The notes beneath the pieces are model-generated. The model was not told the DNA's origin and searched no databases. It saw nothing but the letters and a program-made list of their open reading frames with translations. The position numbers and the translations under genes are program-made. A stretch of DNA of 64,000 bases, taken from the NCBI RefSeq assembly GCF_027563315.1, contig NZ_JAMKBJ010000006.1:62001-126000 (forward strand), written 5' to 3'. Positions 1-8,817 of the stretch are shown here, piece after piece (within the stretch, counting starts at the first letter, position 1; each line of letters begins with the position of its first letter). The DNA comes from Paenisporosarcina quisquiliarum. Its GTDB lineage: Bacteria > Bacillota > Bacilli > Bacillales_A > Planococcaceae.

Positions 1-28
1 AAATTAGGCGATCTATAAAAAAACAGTA

Positions 29-58
29 GGAGCCAGCTTTTGCTGGCTCCTTTGTTTT
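29..58 (+). terminator. Rho-independent terminator of an upstream gene
   Basis: A 9-bp perfect stem, GGAGCCAGC with GCTGGCTCC around a TTTT loop, is followed by TTTGTTTT. It closes a transcription unit that lies mostly before the window. The same stem occurs again after the nuclease gene at 4403-4424. Confidence 0.9.
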
Positions 59-170
59 GATTATTTTATCCACTATATTCTCCAAACAGCAACGCAGCGA
101 AAACCATACCAAATTGCCCCTTCAAACTATGTTTTCCAGGTTTTTTTTTTAGTTGAATCAAATGGCGTAG

Positions 171-281
171 GGAATAAAACCGCGGTGGGGAGGATTAAAC
201 ACAATTGAAAAGGAATAAATGTCGAGTGAAGGGGAATAAACCACAGACGAAAAGGAACAAATCGAATTGAAATGGAATAAA
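171..281. repeat. Six-copy phased repeat with GGAATAAA core
   Basis: The core GGAATAAA or a one-base variant starts at 171, 192, 212, 233, 254 and 274, so the period is 20-21 bp. Most copies are preceded by a GAA-rich stretch such as TTGAAA or GTGAA. The period is close to two helical turns, so all cores face the same side of the DNA. The tract lies about 180 bp before the promoter of the nuclease gene. No coding potential is seen in 59-510 apart from the promoter and start region. Confidence 0.8.
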
Positions 282-459
282 TACAAACAATCATAAATCA
301 TATAAGTATTCCTTAACGATTTAGAAGAGTTTCTTCTATTAATATAAGCCGTATTTACATAAAATCTATAAAACTTAACAAAAGAGTCAGACTTCTTACC
401 TGTTTTTTACTTAATCATTACGAATTTTACGAATTCTTATGAAAACCCTTACAATAGTC

Positions 460-468
460 TGATATAAT
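460..468 (+). promoter_or_regulatory. Extended -10 promoter for the nuclease gene
   Basis: TGATATAAT is a perfect extended -10 element (TGn plus TATAAT). No good -35 box lies 17 bp upstream, which is usual for extended -10 promoters. The start codon of the SLH nuclease follows about 40 bp later. Confidence 0.5.
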
Positions 469-510
469 CAGAGAGTATTAGAAAAAATTACATTTTGAGG
501 AGTGGAATGG

Positions 511-3500
511 ATGACAAAAGAAGGCATTTTTAGACATGCTTTCAGTAAGATTGCACTAGCTTTCTTACTAATTATCTCAATGGTTGCACCTTTTATCACA
601 GTTCAAAGCGCATCGGCAGCAACAACAATTACTGTTGCAGAAGCAATAGCGAATAATAGCGGAGCGGCTACAGTTGAGGGTTACATTGTTGCTTATGTAA
701 CTGGATCAACAGCGGTTACAACAGATTCTACTAAATTTAAAAATTCGAACTTTGCGATAGCAGATTCACCGAGTGAAACAGATCATACTAAAATGCTATT
801 TGTTCAAGTTACTGCTAGTTATCAAGCGGAGTTTGGATTGCAAAATAATCCAACTCATATTGGTAAGAAAATTTCTGTATCTGGAAATTTAGAAGCTTAC
901 TTTGTTCCTCATGCAGGTTTGAAATCACCCACAGCGATGACTTTTGTCGAAGGCGGAGTAGAACCACCTCCACCACCAGTAGCTGAAGCAAAAGATGACC
1001 TTGCTGCTACTCGTGCAGAAGTAGGGTCTGACAAATTAATTAAAGTACAAGGAACAGTAACGACTGGTACTGGATTCTGGGGCGGTAAAGCGTTCTATGT
1101 TCAGGACAGCACGGCTGGATTATATATTTTCTCATCATCAGCAGACGTAACACCTGGTGATATCGTTGAACTTGAAGGGAAAGTAACCGTTTATGGCGGC
1201 GAACTTCAAATGGAACAACCGAAAATCACAAAAATTTCTTCAAACAACCCACTACCACTTTTACAAGAAATCTCACCTGCTGGCGTTAATGAAGATACGC
1301 AAGGTGAACGCATTCTATTAGATAACGTAACAATTACGAACTTAGAAAAAGTAAATGACTACGGTACATTCGAATTCACAGCTACAAATGAAAATGGGGA
1401 ATCTGTTGTGATCCGTAACGATAACCGTAACGGTTTGGCTTACGACGATTTCATGAAACGCTATAAAGATGGCGATCTTGTAGATGTTACAGGGATTGCT
1501 TCTAAATTCAACACAACGTACCAAGTAAAAACATTAGGTCTTGAAAGCTTTGACCTAGTGAACAAGCCAGCTGTATACACAGATGTGTTCCCAGGAACAG
1601 TATCTGAAGGGTCAACAGTTGCATTGATCACACCAATCGAAAATGCAAAAATCTACTATACAGTAGATGGTTCAACACCGACGGTAGCAAGCACAGAATA
1701 CACAGCTCCAATCGAGTTAACGAAAGACGTAACAATTAAAGCAATTGCTGTAAGTGACACGACTTCTGAAGTCTTCTCATTCACTTACAACGTATTGAAA
1801 GTGGACAACCTAGTAATCCGTGACATTCAAGGTAAAGGTCATTACTCAGATTACCAAGGGGCAACGGTAAATGATATTACAGGTGTTGTCACGCACCTAT
1901 ATAACTCAGCTAACTTTGTCATCCAAGATGTAAATCCAGATGATGATAACACAACATCTGAAGCAATCATCGTAAACAAAGCGTCAAATGGCCTTAAAGT
2001 AGGTGACTTGGTTACCGTTGAAGGGACAGTTGAAGAATGGTATTACGAAGGTTACTCAGATATGAAAACAGCTGATCTACCTGTCACGCGCATCAGAGCA
2101 ACAGCTGCAGTTGCAAACGGTACACATGAACTTCCAGCGCCATTAGTAATCGGTGAAGACATCTTCCCAGCTACTGAAATCATCGACAACGACGGATTGA
2201 CTTCATTCGATCCAGCTGAAGACGGAATTGATTTCTGGGAATCTGTTGAATTAATGCGTATTGCAGTACCAAATGCAAAAGTAGTAGGACCACAAAAATA
2301 CGGTGAAGTCGTTGTTGTAGCAGGAAACTCTACAGAAACTGAATTCAACGTACTTGGCGGGATTAACATCTCGGCAAATGACTTCAACCCAGAACGCGTA
2401 ATCGTAGACTTCGACAACGAATCATACGATGCCAAATCTGGTGACTACTATACGGGCAACATCGTTGGGGTTATGGGCTTCGGCTTCGGTAACTATAAAT
2501 TGTGGACAGAAGAAGATACACTTCCACAAATTACACGTGTCGAAAAACCAGTGGTAGTTACAGATATTAATAAAGTAGAAGACAAACTAAATGTCGCAGC
2601 ATATAACGTAGAAAACTTCTCTAACAATATTGAACAAACACCGAATGAAAAAGTTGAGAAAATCGCGAAATCATTCGTTGAAAACATGAAATCTCCTGAC
2701 ATTATCACACTTGTAGAAGTTCAAGATAATGACGGAGCTACAGCTTCAAATAACGCAGATGCAACAGAAAGCTATGAACGTTTAATCGCAGCAATCGTAG
2801 CGGCAGGAGGTCCAACATATGCATGGACTGACATTGCTCCTGAATACAATCAAGATGGTGGACAACCTGGCGGGAACATCCGTGTAGGTTACCTATACAA
2901 CCCAGAACGTGTAACACTTGCAGCAGGAACTAAAGGTGGATCAACGGAAGCAGTCACTTGGGTAGATGGCGAACTTTCTAAAAACCCAGGCCGTATCCTT
3001 GACTTGCCTCAACAAAACACACGTAAACCATTGGCAGCTCAGTTCGAGTTCCAAGGTGAAAAAGTAGTCGTAATCGGCGCTCACTTAAACTCTAAAGGTG
3101 GAGACCAACCGTTATTCGGGAAGAACCAACCTCCATTCTTAGGTTCTGAAGCAGAACGTATCGAACTTGCGACAATGATCAATGACTTCGTCAAAGCAGG
3201 ACAAGCACAAGATCCGAACCTGAAAGTAATCGTGGCTGGTGATATGAATGACTTCGAATTCACACCAACACTAGCAGCACTTAAAGGCGGCATTTTAACA
3301 AACATGGTTGAAAAAGTACCAGCTGGTGACCGTTTCTCTTATTACTACCAAGGAAACAACCAAGTACTTGACCACGTTTTAGTAACGAACAACTTAGCAG
3401 ATACTGCATTAGTTGACATGATTCACATCAATGCGAACTACATGGACATTCACGGTCGCGCATCTGACCATGATCCAATCTTGATTCAAGTAGACTTAAA

Positions 3501-4392
3501 AGATCCAGTTAAAACATTATCTGTTAATAAAACAAACGTACAAATCATGTACGGTCAATCAGAAACGTTAGTTGTGACTGAAACGACAACAAAAGCAGAT
3601 AACACATCGACACAAGCAAACGTAACAGCAACAGCTACTTACAGTGGCTATAACACAAACATCATCAACGTGAACAACGGTGTCATTACAGCAACAGGTG
3701 TTGGCCAAACGGAAATTAACGTAACAGTAGGCGACAACACGGTGAAAGTATTCGTGACGGTAACAAGTATTCCGCCACAACCACCGGTAACGCCACCAGT
3801 AACACCAGAACCACCAGTTGATCCACAACCGGAAACGAAAACATTCGACGATATCAAAAACCACTGGGCTAAGTCTCAAATCGAGAAATTAGCTACTCGT
3901 GGCATTATCAATGGATATACGGAAGATTTATTCTTACCGGAAAATGAATTAACACGTGCAGAGTTTGCAGTTCTTGTTGCTCGTGCACTTGATTTACCAC
4001 TGACTGGTTACCAAGGGACATTCAAAGATGTTTCAGCGAACAAAGAGTGGGCATTTGCAGCAGTTGAAGCAGCGGCTCGTGCTGGTGTCATCAACGGCTA
4101 TGTAGATGGAACATTCGGACCGGACAATCAAATCACGCGTGAAGAAATTGCTGTGATGATGGTTCGTGCAGTGGATTACAAAAAACCTTCATTATTAGTT
4201 GGCTTAAACGCAAATCACACATTCGCTGATCAAAGCGATGTAGGAACGTTTGCATTACTAAACGTGAAACAAGCGTACGCTTTAGGAATCGTCACTGGCT
4301 TCTCAGGAAACGAATTCAAACCAAAAGCACGCGCGACTCGTGCACAAGCGGCAGTAATGTTACTTCGTTTATTAGACCAATTAGAAAAATAA
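511..4392 (+). CDS. SLH-anchored extracellular nuclease (EEP family)
   Basis: Secreted 1,293-residue phosphodiesterase or nuclease held on the S-layer. The ATG at 511 is chosen over the in-frame GTG at 502 because GAGGAG lies 8 nt before it. Domains in order are a signal peptide ending near QSASA, a DUF6359-like domain (about 40-150), an OB-fold-like nucleic-acid-binding region (160-345), a chitobiase-C-terminal-like domain (353-425), a second OB-like region, an endonuclease/exonuclease/phosphatase domain (693-990), a Big-2-like Ig domain (1001-1080), a Pro-rich linker and three SLH repeats starting near 1111, 1170 and 1237. EEP motifs visible are AYNVENF, GAHLNS, AGDMND and SDHDP, so the metal and catalytic residues look intact. 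The architecture recalls the YhcR/ExeM-type secreted nucleases. The likely role is extracellular DNA or RNA breakdown for phosphate or nucleotides. The exact substrate cannot be read from the sequence. Confidence 0.88.
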   Translation: MTKEGIFRHAFSKIALAFLLIISMVAPFITVQSASAATTITVAEAIANNSGAATVEGYIVAYVTGSTAVTTDSTKFKNSNFAIADSPSETDHTKMLFVQVTASYQAEFGLQNNPTHIGKKISVSGNLEAYFVPHAGLKSPTAMTFVEGGVEPPPPPVAEAKDDLAATRAEVGSDKLIKVQGTVTTGTGFWGGKAFYVQDSTAGLYIFSSSADVTPGDIVELEGKVTVYGGELQMEQPKITKISSNNPLPLLQEISPAGVNEDTQGERILLDNVTITNLEKVNDYGTFEFTATNENGESVVIRNDNRNGLAYDDFMKRYKDGDLVDVTGIASKFNTTYQVKTLGLESFDLVNKPAVYTDVFPGTVSEGSTVALITPIENAKIYYTVDGSTPTVASTEYTAPIELTKDVTIKAIAVSDTTSEVFSFTYNVLKVDNLVIRDIQGKGHYSDYQGATVNDITGVVTHLYNSANFVIQDVNPDDDNTTSEAIIVNKASNGLKVGDLVTVEGTVEEWYYEGYSDMKTADLPVTRIRATAAVANGTHELPAPLVIGEDIFPATEIIDNDGLTSFDPAEDGIDFWESVELMRIAVPNAKVVGPQKYGEVVVVAGNSTETEFNVLGGINISANDFNPERVIVDFDNESYDAKSGDYYTGNIVGVMGFGFGNYKLWTEEDTLPQITRVEKPVVVTDINKVEDKLNVAAYNVENFSNNIEQTPNEKVEKIAKSFVENMKSPDIITLVEVQDNDGATASNNADATESYERLIAAIVAAGGPTYAWTDIAPEYNQDGGQPGGNIRVGYLYNPERVTLAAGTKGGSTEAVTWVDGELSKNPGRILDLPQQNTRKPLAAQFEFQGEKVVVIGAHLNSKGGDQPLFGKNQPPFLGSEAERIELATMINDFVKAGQAQDPNLKVIVAGDMNDFEFTPTLAALKGGILTNMVEKVPAGDRFSYYYQGNNQVLDHVLVTNNLADTALVDMIHINANYMDIHGRASDHDPILIQVDLKDPVKTLSVNKTNVQIMYGQSETLVVTETTTKADNTSTQANVTATATYSGYNTNIINVNNGVITATGVGQTEINVTVGDNTVKVFVTVTSIPPQPPVTPPVTPEPPVDPQPETKTFDDIKNHWAKSQIEKLATRGIINGYTEDLFLPENELTRAEFAVLVARALDLPLTGYQGTFKDVSANKEWAFAAVEAAARAGVINGYVDGTFGPDNQITREEIAVMMVRAVDYKKPSLLVGLNANHTFADQSDVGTFALLNVKQAYALGIVTGFSGNEFKPKARATRAQAAVMLLRLLDQLEK

Positions 4393-4402
4393 AAGATGAA
4401 AA

Positions 4403-4432
4403 GGAGCCAGCATTTGCTGGCTCCTTTACTAT
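4403..4432 (+). terminator. Terminator of the SLH nuclease gene
   Basis: GGAGCCAGC and GCTGGCTCC form a 9-bp stem around ATTT, followed by TTTACTATATATTTT. The stem is identical to the one at 29-50 upstream of the gene. Only the loop and tail differ. Confidence 0.85.
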
Positions 4433-4461
4433 ATATTTTAACACCCAATATTTCTTCGAAT

Positions 4462-4494
4462 AAAAAACCTCACCCATTTAATTCACGGATGAGG
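4462..4494 (-). terminator. Terminator of the LCP gene (minus strand)
   Basis: Read on the minus strand, CCTCATCC pairs with GGGTGAGG (one G-T wobble) and a run of six T follows. It lies directly after the stop of the LCP gene. Confidence 0.8.
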
Positions 4495-4504
4495 TAGAAA
4501 GATT

Positions 4505-5434
4505 CTATTCTAGTTCTAAATGTTGTTTAAGTAATGACTGTTTCTCCGCTAGTTCAGCTTCGTTCATTTGGTAATACCAAACCCCATCTGTTTTACCACC
4601 TGTACCATCTTCAAAATAAAATTGTTCAACATTGTCAACGGCATCTCTGTAATTTTTCTGCACGTCAACCATTTCATCAAACGTCATGTTGGTTTGTACA
4701 TTAGAACCTAACGCATTGAAAATAGAACGGTAATTCATCAAACTTTTCACTGAAGCGCCTTCTTGTAAAACCCCTTGGATAACTTGTTTTTGACGGTTTT
4801 GTCTACCGAAGTCTCCATTGGGATCTTCATATCGCATACGTACAAAACTCAAAGCTTCTTCGCCGTTTAATTTAATATTGCCAACGGGGTAATTAAATTG
4901 ATCGACAGTAAAATCAAGCGTATTATTTACTGTCACTCCTCCAACTGCATCCACGATATCTTCAAAGCCTTCCATATTCACTTGAACTACATAGTCTATT
5001 GGAATATCTAATAGGTTTTCAACTGTCGCCATCGACATTTCGATACCACCAAATGCGTATGCATGATTTATTTTATCCATGCTACCTTTACCGATAATTT
5101 CGGTATAAGTATCACGAGGAATACTAACCATTTTCGTGGATTTATCATTTGGATTAACTGACATCACGATGATTGTATCGGATCGTCCTTTATCTCCTTC
5201 ACGTTCATCGACACCAAGTATTAATAGAGAGAATGGTTCTTTTTCTTCAAGTTTAATTTCGTCCTCTCGCTTATCAGAAACGTCACGTTCAATTGGACTG
5301 TGAATGTCTTTCAAAGTTGATGTGAAACTCATATACACGGTTAAAAGATACGCACCGCCTATTAACAGTAGTATACCTACAATACCAACAACCCAGGGCC
5401 ATTTTTTCTTCTTCTTTATATCTAAACGCTTCAT
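4505..5434 (-). CDS. LytR-CpsA-Psr (LCP) glycopolymer ligase
   Basis: Membrane-anchored enzyme of 309 residues. The family transfers undecaprenyl-linked teichoic acid or capsule chains to peptidoglycan outside the membrane. A basic N-terminus is followed by one membrane segment (about 13-35). The LCP domain shows the pyrophosphate and metal-binding motifs DEREGDKGRSDT, SIPRDT and GDFGRQNRQ. A GGAGGATTAT ribosome site fixes the ATG. It is the second gene of a minus-strand pair with the SGNH-like gene 13 bp upstream, and it diverges from the capsule operon. Attachment of that capsule to the wall is the natural role. A near-copy is at 52591-53517. Confidence 0.9.
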   Translation of the reverse strand: MKRLDIKKKKKWPWVVGIVGILLLIGGAYLLTVYMSFTSTLKDIHSPIERDVSDKREDEIKLEEKEPFSLLILGVDEREGDKGRSDTIIVMSVNPNDKSTKMVSIPRDTYTEIIGKGSMDKINHAYAFGGIEMSMATVENLLDIPIDYVVQVNMEGFEDIVDAVGGVTVNNTLDFTVDQFNYPVGNIKLNGEEALSFVRMRYEDPNGDFGRQNRQKQVIQGVLQEGASVKSLMNYRSIFNALGSNVQTNMTFDEMVDVQKNYRDAVDNVEQFYFEDGTGGKTDGVWYYQMNEAELAEKQSLLKQHLELE

Positions 5435-5447
5435 TTATAATCCTCCA

Positions 5448-6284
5448 TTATTTTCCTGTAAAGAATGTCGAAAGAGCAGATGCCCAAAGTGCTGCGCCTT
5501 CCTTATTCGGACTGCTGTCTTCAGTTAAATAAGTATTCATCTCTTCCTTATTTCCAATAGGCCATTCAGTCCAATGATCGATGTAAGTATATCCGCGATC
5601 TGTCATATATGTTTTAAATGAGTCGACTTCAACCGGATAATAGATAGCGCTAGCTAAAGGTTGAGAAGGATGGACAATTAATACCCCATCATTCACATAT
5701 GATTTCAATTGCTCATTAATAAGTTCGATATGTTCTACGGAATCTTCAACGATCACTTCACCGTTATTCGATAAATTCATACCTTCCATTAATACGATAT
5801 CGTATTCCTTTGACCAGTCTATGAAATTGTTATCCAGTTCATTTACAAGATTGGCAGTCGTACCATCAAAAGATTTCGTTGTAGGTTCAATCCACTCACC
5901 ATAAGATTGTGAAAGACTTGTAGTAAGCAAATTGCCATAACCAGGATTTCCTTCATTAATGAAAGAAGAACCAATGATTAACAACTGAATTTTTTCTCCA
6001 GCTTTCAGGCGAGAGGTTACCAGAACACGAACATCCTCTGACATATTTTCTGTTAATGAATCAATTTGTTCTGAAGTGAGTTTCTCACTTTCTGTGGTCT
6101 TACTACTTGTCTCAGAGGGTACCTTTTCAGAAGCGTTACCATCATTTTCTTCTTTTTGAATAGCAGAAGAGTCAGCATGGGTTGCTACAGAATCTAGTCG
6201 TGAATCATAGACAAGATAACTTATTATAAGTGTTATCACACATCCAATCATGACAAACACTGTAAGGAATGATGTTTTATTCAT
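5448..6284 (-). CDS. Membrane-anchored SGNH/GDSL-hydrolase-like protein
   Basis: The ATG at 6284 is chosen because AAAGGTGA stands 5 nt before it; longer in-frame starts have no ribosome site. The 278-residue protein has one N-terminal membrane segment (5-25), a Ser/Glu/Lys-rich linker (30-85) and an SGNH-like domain. IIGSSFINEG occupies the nucleophile (GDS) block. The last block reads EDSSPNKEG, where SGNH enzymes normally have D-x-x-H, so the His appears replaced by Ser. Family members remove or add O-acyl groups on surface glycans, and many sit in capsule loci. Here activity is uncertain because of the altered last block. It is likely co-transcribed with the LCP gene. Confidence 0.7.
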   Translation of the reverse strand: MNKTSFLTVFVMIGCVITLIISYLVYDSRLDSVATHADSSAIQKEENDGNASEKVPSETSSKTTESEKLTSEQIDSLTENMSEDVRVLVTSRLKAGEKIQLLIIGSSFINEGNPGYGNLLTTSLSQSYGEWIEPTTKSFDGTTANLVNELDNNFIDWSKEYDIVLMEGMNLSNNGEVIVEDSVEHIELINEQLKSYVNDGVLIVHPSQPLASAIYYPVEVDSFKTYMTDRGYTYIDHWTEWPIGNKEEMNTYLTEDSSPNKEGAALWASALSTFFTGK

Positions 6285-6391
6285 TTGTGTCACCTTTCGT
6301 AGATAGTAATAAGTATTTTCTTTACAATAGCATAAAGTAAATTGGATTAGGACATAAAAATCAAGAAAAGCCTTCAATTGGAAATAATTTG

Positions 6392-6400
6392 TGATATAAT
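6392..6400 (+). promoter_or_regulatory. Extended -10 promoter of the capsule operon
   Basis: TGATATAAT lies 45 bp before the Wzz start and matches the extended -10 consensus exactly. The same nine bases form the putative promoter of the nuclease gene at 460-468. The -35 region is weak. Confidence 0.5.
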
Positions 6401-6445
6401 GATGATTATTGTCGATAACTGTGTTTAAAAGGAGTTAATTATTGA

Positions 6446-7174
6446 ATGGAAGAAACCATTAGCTTACAGGAATTGTTTAGAACTTTACGTAAAAGGATGA
6501 AATTAATCGTTATATTAACGGCATTAGCAATCACCATTAGTGGGGTTATTAGTTTCATCTTTTTAACACCTATTTACCAAGCTTCAACACAGATATTAGT
6601 TAACCAGGAAAAAGTTGATGCCTCTGCATTGAATCCGGCAAATATCCAAACTGATCTACAATTAATTAATACTTACAATGTAATTATTAAAAGTTCAGCA
6701 ATTTTAGATAAAGTTGTGAAAGAATTGGATTTAAATTCATCTGCTAGCGAACTTTATGGACAAATTACAGTAAACAGTGAACAAAATTCACAGGTTGTGA
6801 ATATTACTGTGCAGAATGAAAATCCGAAACTTGCAGTCGAAATTGCTAATAATATAGCTTCGGTGTTTCAGGAACAAGTGAAAATATTAATGAATGTTGA
6901 CAACGTTAATATATTAGCTGCAGCACAGTTGCCCGAAAATCCAATGCCTGTTAAACCAAACCCAGTTTTAAATATGGCAATAGCAGCATTTGTTGGTTTA
7001 ATGCTAGGAGTTGGGTTGGCGTTCTTAATAGAGTATTTGGATACAACGATTAAAACTGAACAAGATGTGGAAGATTCATTAGGTCTACCAATCCTCGGAT
7101 TAATAAGCCCAATTCCAGATAGCGAAATGGTAACAACGAATCAAACAATTGTCCAAAGACGGAATAGGGGATAA
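6446..7174 (+). CDS. Wzz-type chain-length protein and kinase activator
   Basis: Polysaccharide co-polymerase of 242 residues that controls chain length and activates the partner tyrosine kinase, as YwqC/TkmA and CapA do. Two membrane segments (about 20-40 and 175-197) flank an extracellular domain. The Pro-rich stretch PENPMPVKPNP just before the second segment is the family hallmark. The short cytoplasmic tail is the expected kinase-contact region. AAAGGAGTTAATT provides the ribosome site. It is the first gene of the capsule operon, 3 bp before the kinase gene. Confidence 0.92.
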   Translation: MEETISLQELFRTLRKRMKLIVILTALAITISGVISFIFLTPIYQASTQILVNQEKVDASALNPANIQTDLQLINTYNVIIKSSAILDKVVKELDLNSSASELYGQITVNSEQNSQVVNITVQNENPKLAVEIANNIASVFQEQVKILMNVDNVNILAAAQLPENPMPVKPNPVLNMAIAAFVGLMLGVGLAFLIEYLDTTIKTEQDVEDSLGLPILGLISPIPDSEMVTTNQTIVQRRNRG

Positions 7175-7177
7175 GTT

Positions 7178-7876
7178 ATGGCGAAGAAAAAAGTCTTACA
7201 ACAAGTTGCACGTAAAGTCATTACACGATCTAATCCAAAATCCTTTGTTTCTGAACAATATAAAACTTTACGGACAAATATCAATTTCTCCATGCCAAAA
7301 AATGAGTTACAAACCATTTTAGTAACGTCATCTTCTCCTGGAGAAGGGAAATCGACTACCTCCTCAAATTTGGCAGTTGTTTTCGCACAAGAAGGGAAAC
7401 GTGTGGTATTGGTGGATGCGGATATGAGAAAGCCGACTGCTCATTATACCTTCCACGTAACGAATACTTTAGGGTTGTCAAATTTATTAACAAGACAAAG
7501 TTCAATTGAAGAAACGGTAAAAGAAACCGGTGTTCAAGGCCTTGACATTATTACTTCAGGACCTATACCACCAAATCCTGCAGAACTTTTAACTTCCATC
7601 TCAATGGATTTATTGATACCCGAATTGAAGAAACGATATGATATTATTTTGTTTGATGCTCCGCCTACTTTATCAGTAACGGATGCTCAAGTACTGAGCA
7701 ATAAATGCGAAGGAACAATCTTTGTAGTCAATTCGAAAGAAACAAATAAAGACAATGCAGTAAAAGCGAAAGAATTACTCATCTCAGCAAAGGCACACAT
7801 ATTAGGAGTAGTTATTAATAATTTTGAATTAAACAAAGATCAAAACTATTACCAATATTATGGTTCTGAAGAGTAA
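7178..7876 (+). CDS. Capsular tyrosine-protein kinase (BY-kinase)
   Basis: Cytoplasmic BY-kinase of 232 residues, the CpsD/CapB/YwqD type, which autophosphorylates and cycles with the phosphatase to time polymer synthesis. Walker A is SSPGEGKST (near 51-60), Walker A' is VVLVDADMRKPT (near 77) and Walker B is FDAPP (near 160). The C-terminal tail QNYYQYYG holds four Tyr that are the usual autophosphorylation cluster. It follows the Wzz-like activator directly, the separate-subunit arrangement typical of Gram-positives. A palindromic terminator overlaps its stop codon. Confidence 0.94.
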   Translation: MAKKKVLQQVARKVITRSNPKSFVSEQYKTLRTNINFSMPKNELQTILVTSSSPGEGKSTTSSNLAVVFAQEGKRVVLVDADMRKPTAHYTFHVTNTLGLSNLLTRQSSIEETVKETGVQGLDIITSGPIPPNPAELLTSISMDLLIPELKKRYDIILFDAPPTLSVTDAQVLSNKCEGTIFVVNSKETNKDNAVKAKELLISAKAHILGVVINNFELNKDQNYYQYYGSEE

Positions 7877-7907
7877 AGGGATATCCCTTTACTCTTTAGT
7901 CTTTTTT
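7870..7907 (+). terminator. Palindromic terminator or attenuator after the kinase gene
   Basis: A perfect 26-bp palindrome (arms 7870-7882 and 7883-7895, AGAGTAAAGGGAT and its complement) is followed by a T-rich tract. The stop codon of the kinase lies inside the left arm. It probably lowers transcription into the phosphatase and later genes and may link termination to translation of the kinase end. Confidence 0.75.
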
Positions 7908-7932
7908 AATACATATAGGATAGAGGGACGAC

Positions 7933-8703
7933 ATGATTATAGATATGCATAGCCATATATTAGCAGGGGTGGACGATGGTCCTAAAACAACGTTAGAATC
8001 GATAGAACTTTTGGAACAAGCAGTGAAAGAAGGTATCACAGACATCATTGCAACATCTCATGCTTATCATCCGCAATTTCATACACCATTTGAAGAGATT
8101 CATAAACAAGTGGTAGATTTGAATGAGTTGTGCAAACAACAAGAGATTCCTCTCAATATCTATAGTGGGCAAGAGATTCGGGTGTGTGATCAAACTGTAG
8201 TCAATCTCTTAGCGGGTAAGGCATTAGGACTTGCTAATTCGAAGTACGTCTTGATTGAGCTACCTTCACAAGGAATACCTGCTTTCACGATTCAATTAAT
8301 ACAACAGGTTTTAAATCAAAACAAAATCCCAATCATCGCGCACCCAGAAAGAAATCGTGCCATTTCAGAGAAACCAAATCGATTATCGAAATTAATTCAA
8401 CACGGAGCACTAGCGCAAGTTACAGCGGGAAGTTTAGCAGGTCATTTTGGAAAGTCAATTCAACAAACTGCTGTCCAACTGGTGGATGCCCATTTAGTTC
8501 ACGTATACGGTTCTGATGTTCACAATCTAGTGAACCGACCTTTCTTGTTCAATAAAGGTCTTGATTACCTAGATAAACTGAAAAAACATGAATACGTGGA
8601 TATTTTATTGGAAAATAATGCACGTATATTGTCGAATGATGAAATGATATTATTAGAGCCGGAAGAAATAGGGAAATCGAAATGGTGGAAAGTATTTAAT
8701 TAA
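7933..8703 (+). CDS. PHP-domain tyrosine-protein phosphatase
   Basis: Metal-dependent phosphotyrosine phosphatase of 256 residues, the CpsB/CapC/YwqE type, which dephosphorylates the kinase's Tyr tail. The PHP signature DMHSHILAGVDDG is at the N-terminus. Further metal-ligand blocks are ATSHAYHP, AHPERN and GSDVHN. AGAGGGACG serves as ribosome site. It completes the Wzz, kinase and phosphatase control module. Confidence 0.93.
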   Translation: MIIDMHSHILAGVDDGPKTTLESIELLEQAVKEGITDIIATSHAYHPQFHTPFEEIHKQVVDLNELCKQQEIPLNIYSGQEIRVCDQTVVNLLAGKALGLANSKYVLIELPSQGIPAFTIQLIQQVLNQNKIPIIAHPERNRAISEKPNRLSKLIQHGALAQVTAGSLAGHFGKSIQQTAVQLVDAHLVHVYGSDVHNLVNRPFLFNKGLDYLDKLKKHEYVDILLENNARILSNDEMILLEPEEIGKSKWWKVFN

Positions 8704-8817
8704 TTCCCTGGTTTAATTACAATTCGACATTTTGCGACATTATTCATGTTGACATCAAAGATATAATAGTAGATGAGAATAAAGTTATAGTCGAATTAGG
8801 TCGAAAGTAAGGGGAAG

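Noticed and set aside
171-281. CRISPR-like periodic repeat
   Set aside because: The period is only 20-21 bp with an 8-bp core. There are no unique 30-40 bp spacers and no cas genes nearby.
8749-8780. Promoter TTGACA with ATATAAT before the dehydratase gene
   Set aside because: TTGACA (8749-8754) and TATAAT (8762-8767) are only 7 bp apart, so they cannot work as one promoter. No properly spaced partner was found.
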